Origin: Isoetes taiwanensis
Taxonomy: Eukaryota; Streptophyta; Lycopodiopsida; Isoetales; Isoetaceae
Reading direction: 5' to 3'
Assembly: GCA_021234155.1 (NCBI GenBank)
Contig: JAJEKV010000027.1
Location: 12,598,716-12,662,715, forward strand
Length of the DNA: 64,000 nucleotides
In this document: positions 24,401 to 34,703 of the stretch, one piece after another
Position numbering within the stretch: the first letter of the stretch is position 1
Layout of the letters: each line of letters begins with the position of its first letter
Translations under genes and position numbers: made by a program
The notes under the pieces: generated by a model
What the model was told of the DNA's origin: nothing
Database searches by the model: none
Seen by the model: only the letters and a program-made list of their open reading frames with translations

Positions 24401-24832
24401 AAGGTGCACAGGAAGATGCTAAAAATTCAAAATCGGGAAGGTTTTGATACCATACACAAAGCTTTTGAAAAGGCAACTAAAATCTCCAATGATATGTCTT
24501 TTTACCGATAACCATGTAAACCATTGTCTGACCCTTTTTATCCAGTTATGAGCGGGGAGTATGAGCATGTGCACATGTATGCGATTACAAAAAAGAAAGA
24601 AGAAAATCCAAAGATGAAGAGGCTACACCTAAAAGCAATGAATCCAAGAGTGAGATGGCCAAAATGTCTGAGACCATTGCAGAACTGACCAAACAGCTTT
24701 TGGAGTTGAAGAACAGCAAAAAAACTTATCCTCCTTGTGCACATTGTTTCAAAGATACTCATCCTTCTGATATTTGCTATTACAGGGCATGCTTAAAATG
24801 TGGAAAGAAAGGTCATTTTGGAAAGATCTGCC
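21485..24832 (+). mobile_element. Foreign retroelement piece replacing the gypsy A RT block
   Basis: Similarity to gypsy B stops near 21484 (in the region before integrase) and resumes near 24833 (after protease). The RT/RNase H segment that should lie between, about 1.7 kb in gypsy B, is absent. The replacement has a decayed gag on the plus strand at its right end and non-coding sequence before it. Between 22080 and 22220 there is a low-complexity CATCA-rich run. I could not define LTR ends or a primer site, so it is a fragment of an unassigned element. An insertion plus deletion, or a template switch, would explain it. Confidence 0.5.
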
Positions 24833-24835
24833 CTG
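23817..24835 (+). pseudogene. Decayed gag of an unassigned retroelement
   Basis: Plus-strand blocks include an N-terminal piece (ATG at about 23875; residues rich in Pro and Glu, then a FEPTMNANHFTKVF-like segment). A middle piece is at 24214-24402, and a C-terminal piece has Cys/His arrays (CAHCFKDTHPSDIC and the zinc knuckle CLKCGKKGHFGKIC, near 24740-24830). The zinc knuckle identifies it as gag. Frames are separated by stops near 24090, 24400 and 24510. The last residues of the open frame are already gypsy A antisense sequence, so the knuckle is cut at the junction. It is not the gypsy A/B type gag. Confidence 0.6.
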
Positions 24836-27805
24836 TCATGACAGCGTGTACATCTACTGGAGCTGCAGGGGGTTCAGCATCTGAAAAGTGATCAACACGT
24901 TGGATTCTATTGCAAGGAGCCAGGTAAGGGTCAAGCAAAGCAGCCACAGCCTGGTCCTGATCAAGAGTCATGTCTTCCCAAGGATCAGCATATTCGGGGT
25001 AGGATGACGAGGCGGATTTCCTTGGTGGAGCCCGAACATGATAGATATTCTCGGCGCCCTCGAGAATGCATGGTCGAGAGAGAGGGTTCAAAGATGGTCA
25101 ACAGAAATGATCTTGCCTGTTTCCAAGTCCATGGTGGCATTGAGGTGACCATCGGTGATGACTAACTGATCCGTGGCCCAGTAATGGATACTCTTGGCCT
25201 GGCGGAGAAAAGGTCTGCCGACCAACATTTCATAATCACCTGGATCTTCTCCAGCCTTCCAAACACCAAATTCCAAGGGGAATCGGAGATCACCAATGTT
25301 GATGTGAAGAAGAGGCGTGACGCCTTGAGGTCTTGTGATATGGCCATTAGCCAATTTGATGTCATATGGGGCACGAAAGAGTTGTTTGATGCCCATTTGT
25401 TTGCGGAGTTTATCCGTGATGAGATTAACTGCGCTACCCCCGTCAATTTGAACATGATTGACTTGTTGATTGCCCACCGTGGCATGGACCGTGGGTGTAG
25501 AGGTAGCAACAGCCCCAACTAAAACAAATCGGGGAGTGGTAACCGGGTCCTTGAGAGCGGAGACGAGTTTCAAAATGGTTGCCAAGCTTAAAGGGAATTT
25601 TGATCTTGGCTAGCTCCTCTTGGAGTTCCGTGAGGCACATGAGAGAAAGGATCTCTTTGGATCCACGGGTCTTTGGAGTGCGTGGTAAGGAAGCAGCAAC
25701 TTCTTTGAGTAGGTCAACCTCTGCAGCAATATTTGGATATGTCTGAGAGCGTGGAGGTTGAGACGTGGAAGGTGTATCTTGGCGTTGTTGAGCTCTGGTG
25801 GTGGCATGAACATTGGCCAACGTGCGGCCTTCAGCAGCTTGCATGAGGTTCAAAATGCTTTGGCGAACTTTAGGCATGACATGCGGCATGAGTTTCTCCA
25901 AGTCAGGTGCAAAGTGAACCTTTTTTTCTTCGTCGTGAGGAATGGTGTCCACTGCAAAGGCAGGTTGCGTGCCATTAGGGATAATGGTTAAGGGGCATGA
26001 TGCCCTGGTCTGGCGTGAAACCAAACCAACCCAATTGATGGCTGAACTGGAGGATTAAGTGCCTGAAAAATTTCTTCCTGTGCTTGGTGATCCATCTGAG
26101 GTTGATTTGCAGGAGCTGGTTGATAGCGTGATTGCTGAGGCGCTCTTGGTGGCTTCTTAAGAATAGGACGCGGGCCTTGTTTGCCATTAGCAATCCAGAG
26201 TTGGTAAGCCGTGAGGCGGACCGATGTGGTCTGATTGGTGCCCGGAAGCTGCACCTGAACTTGTGGAAGTTGAGGGCATGCCGTGGTGGTATGTCCCCAT
26301 TCCTGACAGTGATAACACTGAGCTTTAGAAGGATCAAAAGGAGGACGTGTGTTGGGTCCCCGTTGTTGCTCCTGTTGCGGATAGAGTTGATTGGGTTGCG
26401 CCTGAAGTGGTGGTTGCTGATAGTGCGATTGTTGCTGAGGTGTTGTTTGCACTTGATAAACTAGTTTGTTGCGGAACGGTGTAGGATGAGTGCGAGTGCA
26501 CTCTTCCGTGGCATGATTGCACATGTTGCATCTTTTACAATGAGGCGGGCCATTGGTCGAGTTGCACTCATTTGCCAAGTGGCCTTGGTATTTGCAGATA
26601 TGGCACCGATCCGATCGTTCGTTAACGGATAGGCGTGTTGAGGCCGGATGCACGTGGAACCATGACGGGTGGAATGAAAGGGAGCTCCTGAAGAGCCACG
26701 CCACGGGAGGAAACATTGACTGAGTGATTGACAAGGTCGATTGCCTGCTCCAAAGTCTTCGGACGCAGGTATTCAGTCATGAGTCGGATAGCTGGAGGAA
26801 GTCCTTGGAGAAACCAGACCAAGATATGGCTCTGTGTTGGGTACTCCTTGAGTTTGCTGAGCAGAATGTGAAGTCGATCTGCAAAATCTCTGGTAGACTC
26901 CGTGGGCTCTTGTTGAAGGTCATTGAGTTGCTTGAGATGAAGTTGATCATCATCCGTGGTCCCATAGTGAGAAAGAAAAGCAGTTCTCATTTCCAATCTT
27001 GTTTCCAAAGGGCTTTGTTGGACATGAGCCATTGATGAGGAGAGCCACAGCAGTGGTGGTGGAAAAAGATGTGGAATTTCAGTTGAGGTTGCGCATGACT
27101 ATTCAGGACAGCCAGAGCCTCAAATTCTTCCATGTGGGCCTGAGCACTTTGGTCTAAGGGTTTGCCTTTCATGTTGCCAAAGGTGGGATAAGTCAGTTTA
27201 AGGGTCTGAAAGGTAGAGGTGAACGTGCTTTATTGGGACCGGGGAACAATATAGTGATTATATTGAGGTGGAGTTGGAGGTGGCATGGTGCCTGAAGGAC
27301 CCTGATGAAGGGGTGACTGCGGTTGAGGGACAGAAGGTGCCTGAGCATTGGTTTTGAGGTCTATAAGGTTGTAAACAGGAAGAGCGGTGGGAAATGTAGG
27401 GAAAGGAAATTCCTGGGTAGGCGCAAAAGAGACATGTGGATATCCCTGCCCACCCGAGGGAGATGATGGTTGTGAAGGAAGAGGCGTAGGGCCTGAAGAG
27501 TGATGAATGTAGGCATGTTCAGGGGTATGAAAGTAAGGTTGAGAAGGTTGAGCCTGATAGGGCTCCTGATAGTGATGAGGTGACTGAGGCTGTGAGCAAT
27601 GTTTGCACGCCTGGGGCGGGGAACTTGGACGAGACAAGACACGAGGTGTGGGTGGCGCCGACTGAGCCCGAGACCGAATGTGGCCTCCCTCAATGTCATA
27701 AGCAGATCCATACATGTCGCGAACAGTTTCCCTTCGATGATGGCGCTCCAAGCGAGATGCCGTCTGGGAAAGGAGTTCTTCTAGCGTGAAGTTACGGACA
27801 GACAT
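24833..27805 (-). pseudogene. Gypsy A gag and protease
   Basis: The start ATG is at 27805, 29 bp beyond the primer site. The N-terminus has an Arg/Glu-rich helix and a long Pro/Gln/His-rich linker. The gag core lies about 27170-26700 (HMEEFEALAVLN..., ESTRDFADRLHILLSKL). Three Cys/His zinc-binding motifs follow (CHICKYQGHLANEC, CKRCNMCNHATEEC, CYHCQEWGHTTTAC; 26625-26290). The retropepsin carries DGGSAVN (about 25450), where the common motif is D-T/S-G. Frame breaks occur near 27230, 27000, 26640, 26000, 25590 and 25090. After about 24833 the element is replaced by foreign sequence. Relatives: 34704-35840, gypsy B and gypsy C. Confidence 0.85.
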
Positions 27806-27833
27806 GGCGACAGAAGAAAGTAAGATCGAATCA

Positions 27834-27851
27834 GACCCGGCAGCGGCGACA
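27834..27851 (-). other. Gypsy A primer binding site (tRNA-Asp-like)
   Basis: On the minus strand this reads TGTCGCCGCTGCCGGGTC, close to the plant gypsy primer site TGGCGCCGTTGCCGGGGA, which pairs with tRNA-Asp. It lies one base after the LTR end. The match is imperfect (four differences). Confidence 0.6.
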
Positions 27852-27852
27852 G

Positions 27853-28444
27853 TGTTTGGGGTCTGGGTTCGGGAACTCCTGGAAGACAGCCCTCTGTGAG
27901 GACCCGTGGATCTAACAGGAGAATCCGGGGGACTATGTCACGCGGGATTTGCAAGAAGAGAACAAGAAGAAGAAAACAGAACAAGAGAACACTGAGAGGA
28001 AAATGATAAGCTTTCTTGATATCAAGGATGACCATACATGAGCTCTCGCAATCGAGAGAAAACTGAAAAGAGACAAGACTCAAAACTCATCTAGCCCTCA
28101 TGTGCTAGCTCTACTCATATATATAGTACAATGGCCTTTGACCCAATATAGACACTCTGACTGATCTCGGTGCCGACTCCTGGAAGGAGGCCTGATTTGC
28201 AGGAATGCTGGCGGTGCCTCTTGAAGTGCCTAGAATCACGCTGATGCTGACACGGGCGGTGACGGGCCATCAATTGTCTGAGCGGCGCCTCTTGGTACCA
28301 GACCCAGGCTTTGACTGCGTGGTCTGCTGCTTGGTCTTCTGCTGGGCCTTTGACGACTGACCCGTGGTTGACTGTGGATCCTTGTTCTTGACTTGGTCCA
28401 TCGTATGCATGAATAGTCTTGTACCAGGAAGCACAGGACTAACA
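27853..28444 (-). repeat. Gypsy LTR shared by two tandem units
   Basis: This 592-bp LTR begins TGTTAG at 28444 (minus strand) after a polypurine tract and ends AAACA at 27853, one base before a primer site. It is the 5' LTR of gypsy A to its left. The segment on its right (28445-29370) is the polypurine tract and accessory ORF end of a second unit, for which it is the 3' LTR. A TATA box lies at 28116-28128. Confidence 0.8.
28116..28128 (-). promoter_or_regulatory. LTR TATA box
   Basis: The minus strand reads TACTATATATATG, about 320 bp from the LTR start and 265 bp from its end. This is a reasonable place for the retrotransposon promoter. The same box is at 75-87 in the other LTR. Confidence 0.55.
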
Positions 28445-28456
28445 CTCCCCCCCACC
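28445..28456 (-). other. Polypurine tract of gypsy unit 2
   Basis: GGTGGGGGGGAG on the minus strand, directly before the LTR start at 28444; identical to 406-417. Confidence 0.65.
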
Positions 28457-29361
28457 AAACGACACTCAGTGTGAAGAAAAGGAGGAAGTGTTTCTGGGGG
28501 CGGGAAGCCATCAGTCTGAAAGTGATCCTCACGGGAGTGAGGACGGGCACCATTATGGTACTTGCTAATGAGATCCTGGCGTATTTGGAGAGCAGGAGGA
28601 GTGTTGAGCCCAAGGGCAGGATCGGCATCTATGAGAAAACGAGATCGCACCATGTCTTCAAGGGCAGCATGGGCGTCAGAAGAATTAAACTGGCATTCCA
28701 TGAGGAGGCAGGTCTGGAGACCGAAGGCACTGATGCTGGCATTCGGATTGCAGTGAAAGATTGGACGCTGCCGATTTAAGGAGCTGAGCAAGATGCATTT
28801 GAGAGCAAAGCACGTAAAACCAGCTTTGAAGGTGGATCAAGGATCCGGTGAGGTGGCGGCATTCTCGCAAGAAGGTGTCAAGACCATGAAGAGCATCGCC
28901 AGGCGTTGCCAACTACGCCATTGGCGATGTAGATCCGGTTGATGGTGGTATCAAGGGTGGCACCATCCTCCCAATTGAGCGGCGGGAACAAAACGGGGAT
29001 CCCACCGGAGATCCGGCCGAGATCCGAGGTGGAGTCCATCCAAAGATGGCCATCCATGACCTTGGTCCAAAAAGCCGGAAGCATAGGGAGGGGACCATGC
29101 CCGTGGGCGTGGGTTGCTGAGCCTGCTCCCGGAATTCACGGACAAGGGTCGGATCAAGAGCTTTGCACCAATGGTCCCGTGTAGAAGAAGCAGAGCCGAG
29201 AGTTGACAGAATGCTATCCCGGCCCGTGGGGACCGTCTTGCTATCCGAGAGAAAACGTAATTGATTGTAACCTGCTAGGTGTCGCATATAAACTTGTGCA
29301 TAGGGAAGATCCTCGATGATGTCCCGGATACTTCCTTATCTGTTCTGCGGCACTTCCGCTT
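28449..29361 (-). pseudogene. Second copy of the accessory ORF C-terminal half (unit 2)
   Basis: It is nearly identical to 410-1318 and interrupted by the same hAT end at the same base. 28445-28790 matches the first copy almost exactly. 28800-29340 differs at many sites, nearly all CAG/CTG in the first copy and CGG/CCG here, which breaks the frame in several places. In this copy the frame that runs into the LTR ends at 28270 with a basic tail (GTKRRRSDN). Confidence 0.6.
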
Positions 29362-29370
29362 GCTAGAGAG
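29362..29370. repeat. Copy of the left hAT target-site duplication
   Basis: GCTAGAGAG directly precedes the copied hAT left end, as at 1319-1327. Confidence 0.6.
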
Positions 29371-29641
29371 TAGTGTTGTCTCTAATTTTTCCTACCCTTA
29401 GAATATGAATTTTTTTTGGCGAATATTTGTCAAATGAGAATAGCCAACTTGGCGAAAGTCCAAAAAATCTTAATAAATTCTATAATCCATGAGGCGAATC
29501 TTCTAGCATTCACATCAAATGCTTGAAAGTTAGAGTCAATATACATGAGCACATGGTGCATTTGCAATGCTTAGCTCTAATGAGTATTTATTGAGAATCT
29601 CTTTAACAAACTGTGCATGCATCTAGGCATCATGGGTCATG
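29371..29641 (-). mobile_element. Left end of the hAT element, second copy
   Basis: It starts with the same TAGTGTTGTCTCTAA repeat and matches 1328-1599 through to the copia target site (TCATG at 29637-29641). The rest of the hAT element is absent from this unit, so it could not move by itself. Confidence 0.7.
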
Positions 29642-30266
29642 TGTTGAAGATTGACTTGTCAGATGATATACTTGGCTACAGTGATCATGAGTAATGCAAA
29701 GAGAAACATGTTGACCTAAGCTAATCATATGGTTAAGGGGGAATCATAAGTTATCTATGTTAATGGTTCAAGATTACTATATTGTTTTAATTCTATTTCG
29801 TTTTAGTTCAATGGTTGGAGATTAGCCAATTCAATCAGGTATGCATGTGGGATAAATGGAGAAGTGAAAAAAGCCGGATTGGAAAGTTACGCCTGTGGGA
29901 TAATGTTGATAAGACAAGCTTTCTATCTGGAGGTGCTGATCCAGTGCCGTAACCGTCGGAGGAGCATGGATAAATACAGAGAGAGACGAATTAGAAGGTG
30001 ACTTGTGCTGTGCTGTGCTGTGCTGCAGACGAGGTTGAAGGTTTGAAGCTGCTACAGTATATTTGGTTTAATGACTATGATTTGTTCTATGGACTAAGAG
30101 CAAGGATATTAATATCAAAGGATAAGTGACCATCTCTTGGCTCCTTTGATAAATTGAAACTATTATCTTCCTTGCTTGAATCTACTGTTTGTTAGTTGAA
30201 AGTTTGACTTGGAGATTGAACAACATTTGTTAAAAACTAGCTCTAGTAGATACTTGCTTTCCAACA
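29642..30266 (+). repeat. copia-2 5' LTR
   Basis: TGTTGAAG...CCAACA, 625 bp. It retains both the TTGACCTAAGC block and the AAGACAAGCTTTCT block, each of which is missing from one LTR of copia-1, and has a longer CTGTG run near 30003-30026. Confidence 0.9.
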
Positions 30267-30267
30267 T

Positions 30268-30279
30268 TGGTATCAGAGC
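30268..30279 (+). other. copia-2 primer binding site
   Basis: TGGTATCAGAGC, matching the initiator-Met tRNA 3' end, two bases after the LTR end. Confidence 0.9.
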
Positions 30280-30294
30280 TCCAGGTTGTTGAAA

Positions 30295-33200
30295 ATGTCT
30301 ACTAGATTTGCAGCTAATCTGTTGAATCAGATTGAAGTCTTTAAGGGAGATACAGGTTTTCAGGTGTGGAAGGATAGTATAAAATCTGTCCTCGAATTTG
30401 AAAACTTGTGGCACTTGGTAGATGGAGAAGGGCAGGTTGTAACTGCAACAAGTTCTGGAGGCTCAAGTCCTGAAGTTAGTACAAGTGCATCTGGAGGAGC
30501 TGCAGGACCCACAGTGGCTAAAAGCTCTTCAACACCAGTAATGTCTGATGCAGCAAAGGTTAAGGAGGCACAAGCAATCATACTGAGCAAAGTGGGTACT
30601 GCTCTTAAGTTAAGGCTGAGGGGAATGAAACCAAATGAAATGTGGCGTTATTTGGTGAGTCAATATGAGGTAAAAAGCTCTTCAAAAATTGACTTACTAG
30701 AGAAACAATTAAGAAAGTTAAAGTTGTTTGAAAAGGATAATTTGACAGATTTTCTGGAAAAATTTGACTCAATTGTAGCAGATTTGGAGGGTGCAGGAAA
30801 TATTCTCAGTGATCAATATCAGATCTTAGCACTGTCTAGGGCAGTGTCACATAATACACAGTTGGCAACCCTGATAAGGAATATTGCAACTTCTAAAGAA
30901 CATGCTTTAAGAATGATTCGGACTGAGTTCGAACAAACAAAAGGCGTGCATGATGATGATGAATCTGCTGAGGTATTGTATGCAGAAAAACAAAGGAAGG
31001 GAGCAAGCTCAAGTTTTGGAAGGGGAGATAAAATAGGTCCTTGCTATACTTGCAATCAATATGGTCATCTAAAATCTGAATGCCCAAGTGCAGGTAAAGG
31101 TTTTAAATTATGTTTTAACTGTGATGGGAAAGGGCATTTTGCAGTTGATTGTCCAAGTCCTAAGGGCATCAGTGGTAGGGGAAGAGGTCGTGGCAAGGGT
31201 TTTGGAAGCTCAAGAGGTCGAGGGAGATCCAGAGGAGCATCTAGTTTAAATATAGTTGAAGATGCCAAGATTGAAGAAGAGGACTTGGATGATACAGTTG
31301 AGGTAACAAAATTACTTAGTGTCACTCAAGGAATGAATAAATTTAACAACAAGTTTCTTGTGTTAGATTCAGGAGCAGAAAAGAGTGTAGTACATGATAT
31401 AAGACTATTAAAAGAGTGCAAAAGAAGTTGGGGTCATGTTCAACTTGGTGATGGTGGAGTACAAGAAATTCAGGATTCTGGAATTTTGGAAATATTTGAT
31501 TTGCAAGGAAAAAGTGTATTGCTTAAGGGGGTTTTTGTGTGTTCCAAACCTAGTAAGAAATCTAATATCAATATGTCAGCTTGTTGATCTTGGTTTCAAA
31601 GTTGTTTTTGAAAGACTTCAGTGCAAAATATATAAGGAGAATATTCTGAGATTTATTGGAAGGAGGGTTGGAAATTTGTTTGGTTTTCAGAGAGAACAAA
31701 ATCCAAGCATCAATATTGCTGAACTGCCAACAAAGGATATATGGCATAATAGATTGTGTCATACAAATATGGCAAATATAGAATTACTAGGAAAGCACAA
31801 ATATATAAATACAAAGGAAGAAGGTGGGAAAAGAATATGTGCTGGTTGTCAACTTGGCAAGCAAACAAGATTGTCTTTTAAAAGATCTACAAAAAGAGCT
31901 AAAGGAATATTGGATCTAATTCATACGGATCTGTGTGGGCCTATTAATGTTACAAGCTTAAAGAAAAATAGATACTTCATGACATTCATAGATGATTTTA
32001 GCAGAAAAACAAAATGTTATCTGCTCAAAACCAAAGATCAGGCTTTTGATGCACTAAAATTGTTTGTTGCTGAAGTTGAGCTAGAAACAGGAAGGAAAAT
32101 TAAGTGCATAAGATCTGATAGAGGAGGGGAATATTTGTCAGATGAGTTCAAAAGATTTTGTGCTACACGTGGTATAAAAAGACAACTAACTTGCAGGTAT
32201 TCTCCACAACAAAATGGTGTGGCAGAAAGGAAAAACAGGACAATATTAAATGCTGTTAGATCAATGTTAAAATATTCAGGGTTGCCAAATTTTCTCTGGG
32301 ATGAGGCTGTAAGAACTGCAGTATATATACAAAATATGCTACCTTCAATCAGCACAAGAGGTACAATACCAAATATGCTATGGTCGGGTAAAAAATACCC
32401 TACTATGAACACTTAAGATCTTATGGTCGCTTGTCCTTTGTTCATATACCTGAAGAATTAAGAAAAAAACTTGATGATCGTGCTTGTATTGCCTACTTGG
32501 TAGGTTATGACCCTAATTCAAAAGGCTATAGGTTGTATGATCCCATGAACAGGAAAATATTGATCAGCAGAGATGTGGTGTTCGATGAAGAAAGATATTA
32601 TAAAGCCATTCCAAATGTAAATGAAAAAGTCAAAGACATAGGCTTTAAAACTGATAATTCTGTGATTACAGAAAACAGGGAGCAAATCTCTCAGGTTGTA
32701 CAAGGAGAAAAAACAATTGAAGACGATGATAGTGATGATGAACAAGAACAAATGCAGGATACTGCAGCTGAGACAGAGAATCAACAAGCAACTGAGTTTG
32801 AAGAAGAACAGTTTGGAGCTGAGCATGAAGAGCCTGTACCTACAGCTATAATGGTACCAGAAAAGAGAAAAAGAATGAAAAGAAGAACTGAGGCTCAAAT
32901 ATTGGCTGATGAAGCAAAAGTGAATACAGAATTGTATGGGAGAAGTGAGACTGGAAAAAGCAAAAGGTATGACACCTTTGAAGTTAATTCTTTATTTGAT
33001 ATTTTAGTTCTGGAAACAGATGATCTACCACACACCTTTGAAGAGGCTGTAAAAGGAAAAGATTCAGGTAACTGGATTCAAGCAATGGAAGAAGAAATGC
33101 AGGCATTTCAAAGAACAAAAACTTACACTGTGGTAGATCAACCTGAAAACAAAAATGTAGTTGGGAATAAGTGGATCTTCAGGGTTAAACAAGGAGTGGA

Positions 33201-34650
33201 TGGAAAAATAAAAAAATTCAAGGCAAGACTAGTGGCACAAGGCTTTACACAGAAAAAAGGTATGGACTTTGATGAAACTTTCTCACCTTTGGTAAAGATT
33301 AACAGCTTGAGAATAGTGCTAGCAATTGCAAATGCTCATGGATTTGAAATTCATCACATGGATGTGAGTACAGCATTTTTAAATGCAGAATTAGAAGAGG
33401 AAATCTACCTTAAACCTGCACCTGGTTTTGAAGAAGAAAAGGGCAAGGTCTGGAGATTGAATAAGGCAGTGTATGGACTAAAACAAGCACCAAGAGAATG
33501 GTATAGATGTATGGATGGTTATCTTTTAGAACAGGGTTTTCAAAAATTACAGTGTGATGGAAACTTGTACAGATTTGGTGATAACAAAAATTGGTGTATC
33601 ATTGGCTTATATGTAGATGACAATATTATGGTGGCAAATAATACATCAATTTTGGAACATTGTAAATGGTTGTTGAAGAAAAGATTCCAAATGACAGACC
33701 TTGGAGAATTAAAAAGATTCTTAGGTATTAATGTGTACAGAGATAGAGCCAATAAGTTGCTGATCTTAAGTCAAGAAACTCAGATTGCCAATATGCTCAA
33801 GAGATTCTCTATGAGTGAATGCAATATTGCAAGCACACCAATGGTACCAGGTCACAAGATATCAGTTCACATGTGTCCAGATTCTCTTGAAGAAAAGAAA
33901 CAAATGGAAAAAATGCCATACAGATCTCTGATAGGATGTTTGTCATATTTAGCCAATTCTACCAGACCTGATATAGCATTTGGAGTTAATTTGTTAAGTA
34001 GATATAATAACAATCCAGGCAAGGAACATTGGGTTGCAGCCAAGAGAATACTGAGGTATTTAAAAGGGACATTAAATGTTGGAATTATGTATTGTACAAA
34101 TAATCTCACATTAGAAGCTTACTGTGATTCTGATTGGGCTGGGGATCTGGACCAAAGAAAGTCTACTTCTGGATATGTTATATTGCTTGGTGGAGCTCCA
34201 GTAGCATGGAAATGCAAGAAACAAAATAGCATAGCCCTTTCTAGTGCTGAGGCAGAGTATAATGCAGAGTATAATGCAGCTTCTTTGTTGACAAAAGAGG
34301 TAGTATGGGAAAGAAGACTCTTAGCAGAATTAAAATGTGAACAAACAAGTCCAACTCACATTTTTTGTGACAACACTAGCTGCATAGCTATGACGAAAAA
34401 TCCAATTCTACATGAAAGGTCTAAGCATATTGAAATGCAAGTGCACTTGGTACAGAAAAAAGAAGTACAGCTGATTTATGTCAAAACTAAGAATCAATAT
34501 GCTGATATACTGACTAAAGCCCTATCAGTTGGGAGGTTTGAAGAACTGAGAAATGCTGTACAATATAATAACAGGAATATATCATCTGAAGGGGGAATGT
34601 TGAAGATTGACTTGTCAGATGATATACTTGGCTACAGTGATCATGAGTAA
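30295..34650 (+). pseudogene. copia-2 gag-pol polyprotein, nearly intact
   Basis: The ATG is at 30295. There are three long frames. 30295-31587 holds gag with two CCHC knuckles and the LDSGA protease. 31436-32416 holds integrase with the WHNRLCH...CAGCQ zinc finger and the DDE residues in HTDLCGP, RSDRGGEY and QNGVAERK. 32431-34650 holds RT with YVDD near 33615 and RNase H with DSDWAGD and SSAEAEY. Only two frame breaks remain, near 31560 and 32393-32430; at both the reading in copia-1 or the overlapping frame continues. In RNase H there is a 12-bp tandem duplication near 34254-34277 and a 12-bp in-frame deletion near 34447 relative to copia-1. Full length would be about 1450 residues, typical of plant copia. 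It looks recently active. Confidence 0.92.
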
Positions 34651-34703
34651 TGCAAAGAGAAACATGTTGACCTAAGCTAATCATATGGTTAAGGGGGAAT
34701 CAT
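34598..34703 (+). repeat. copia-2 3' LTR, truncated
   Basis: It matches the first 106 bp of the LTR. It is joined to inverted gypsy gag at CAT (34701-34703), which is present in both parental sequences. Confidence 0.85.

Larger units (their letters stand above)
29642..34703 (+). mobile_element. copia-2, copy of copia-1 truncated in its 3' LTR
   Basis: 5' LTR 29642-30266 (625 bp), primer site 30268-30279, gag-pol, polypurine tract 34588-34597, and only the first 106 bp of the 3' LTR (34598-34703). The sequence then switches to inverted gypsy gag. The left flank, including target duplication TCATG and hAT sequence, is the same as for copia-1, so this is a duplicate of one insertion rather than a new one. 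No right-hand target duplication is present. Confidence 0.9.

Noticed and set aside
29642-34703. copia-2 as an independent insertion
   Set aside because: Its left flank, including the hAT sequence and TCATG, is the same as for copia-1, and it has no right-hand target duplication, so it is a copy of the same insertion.
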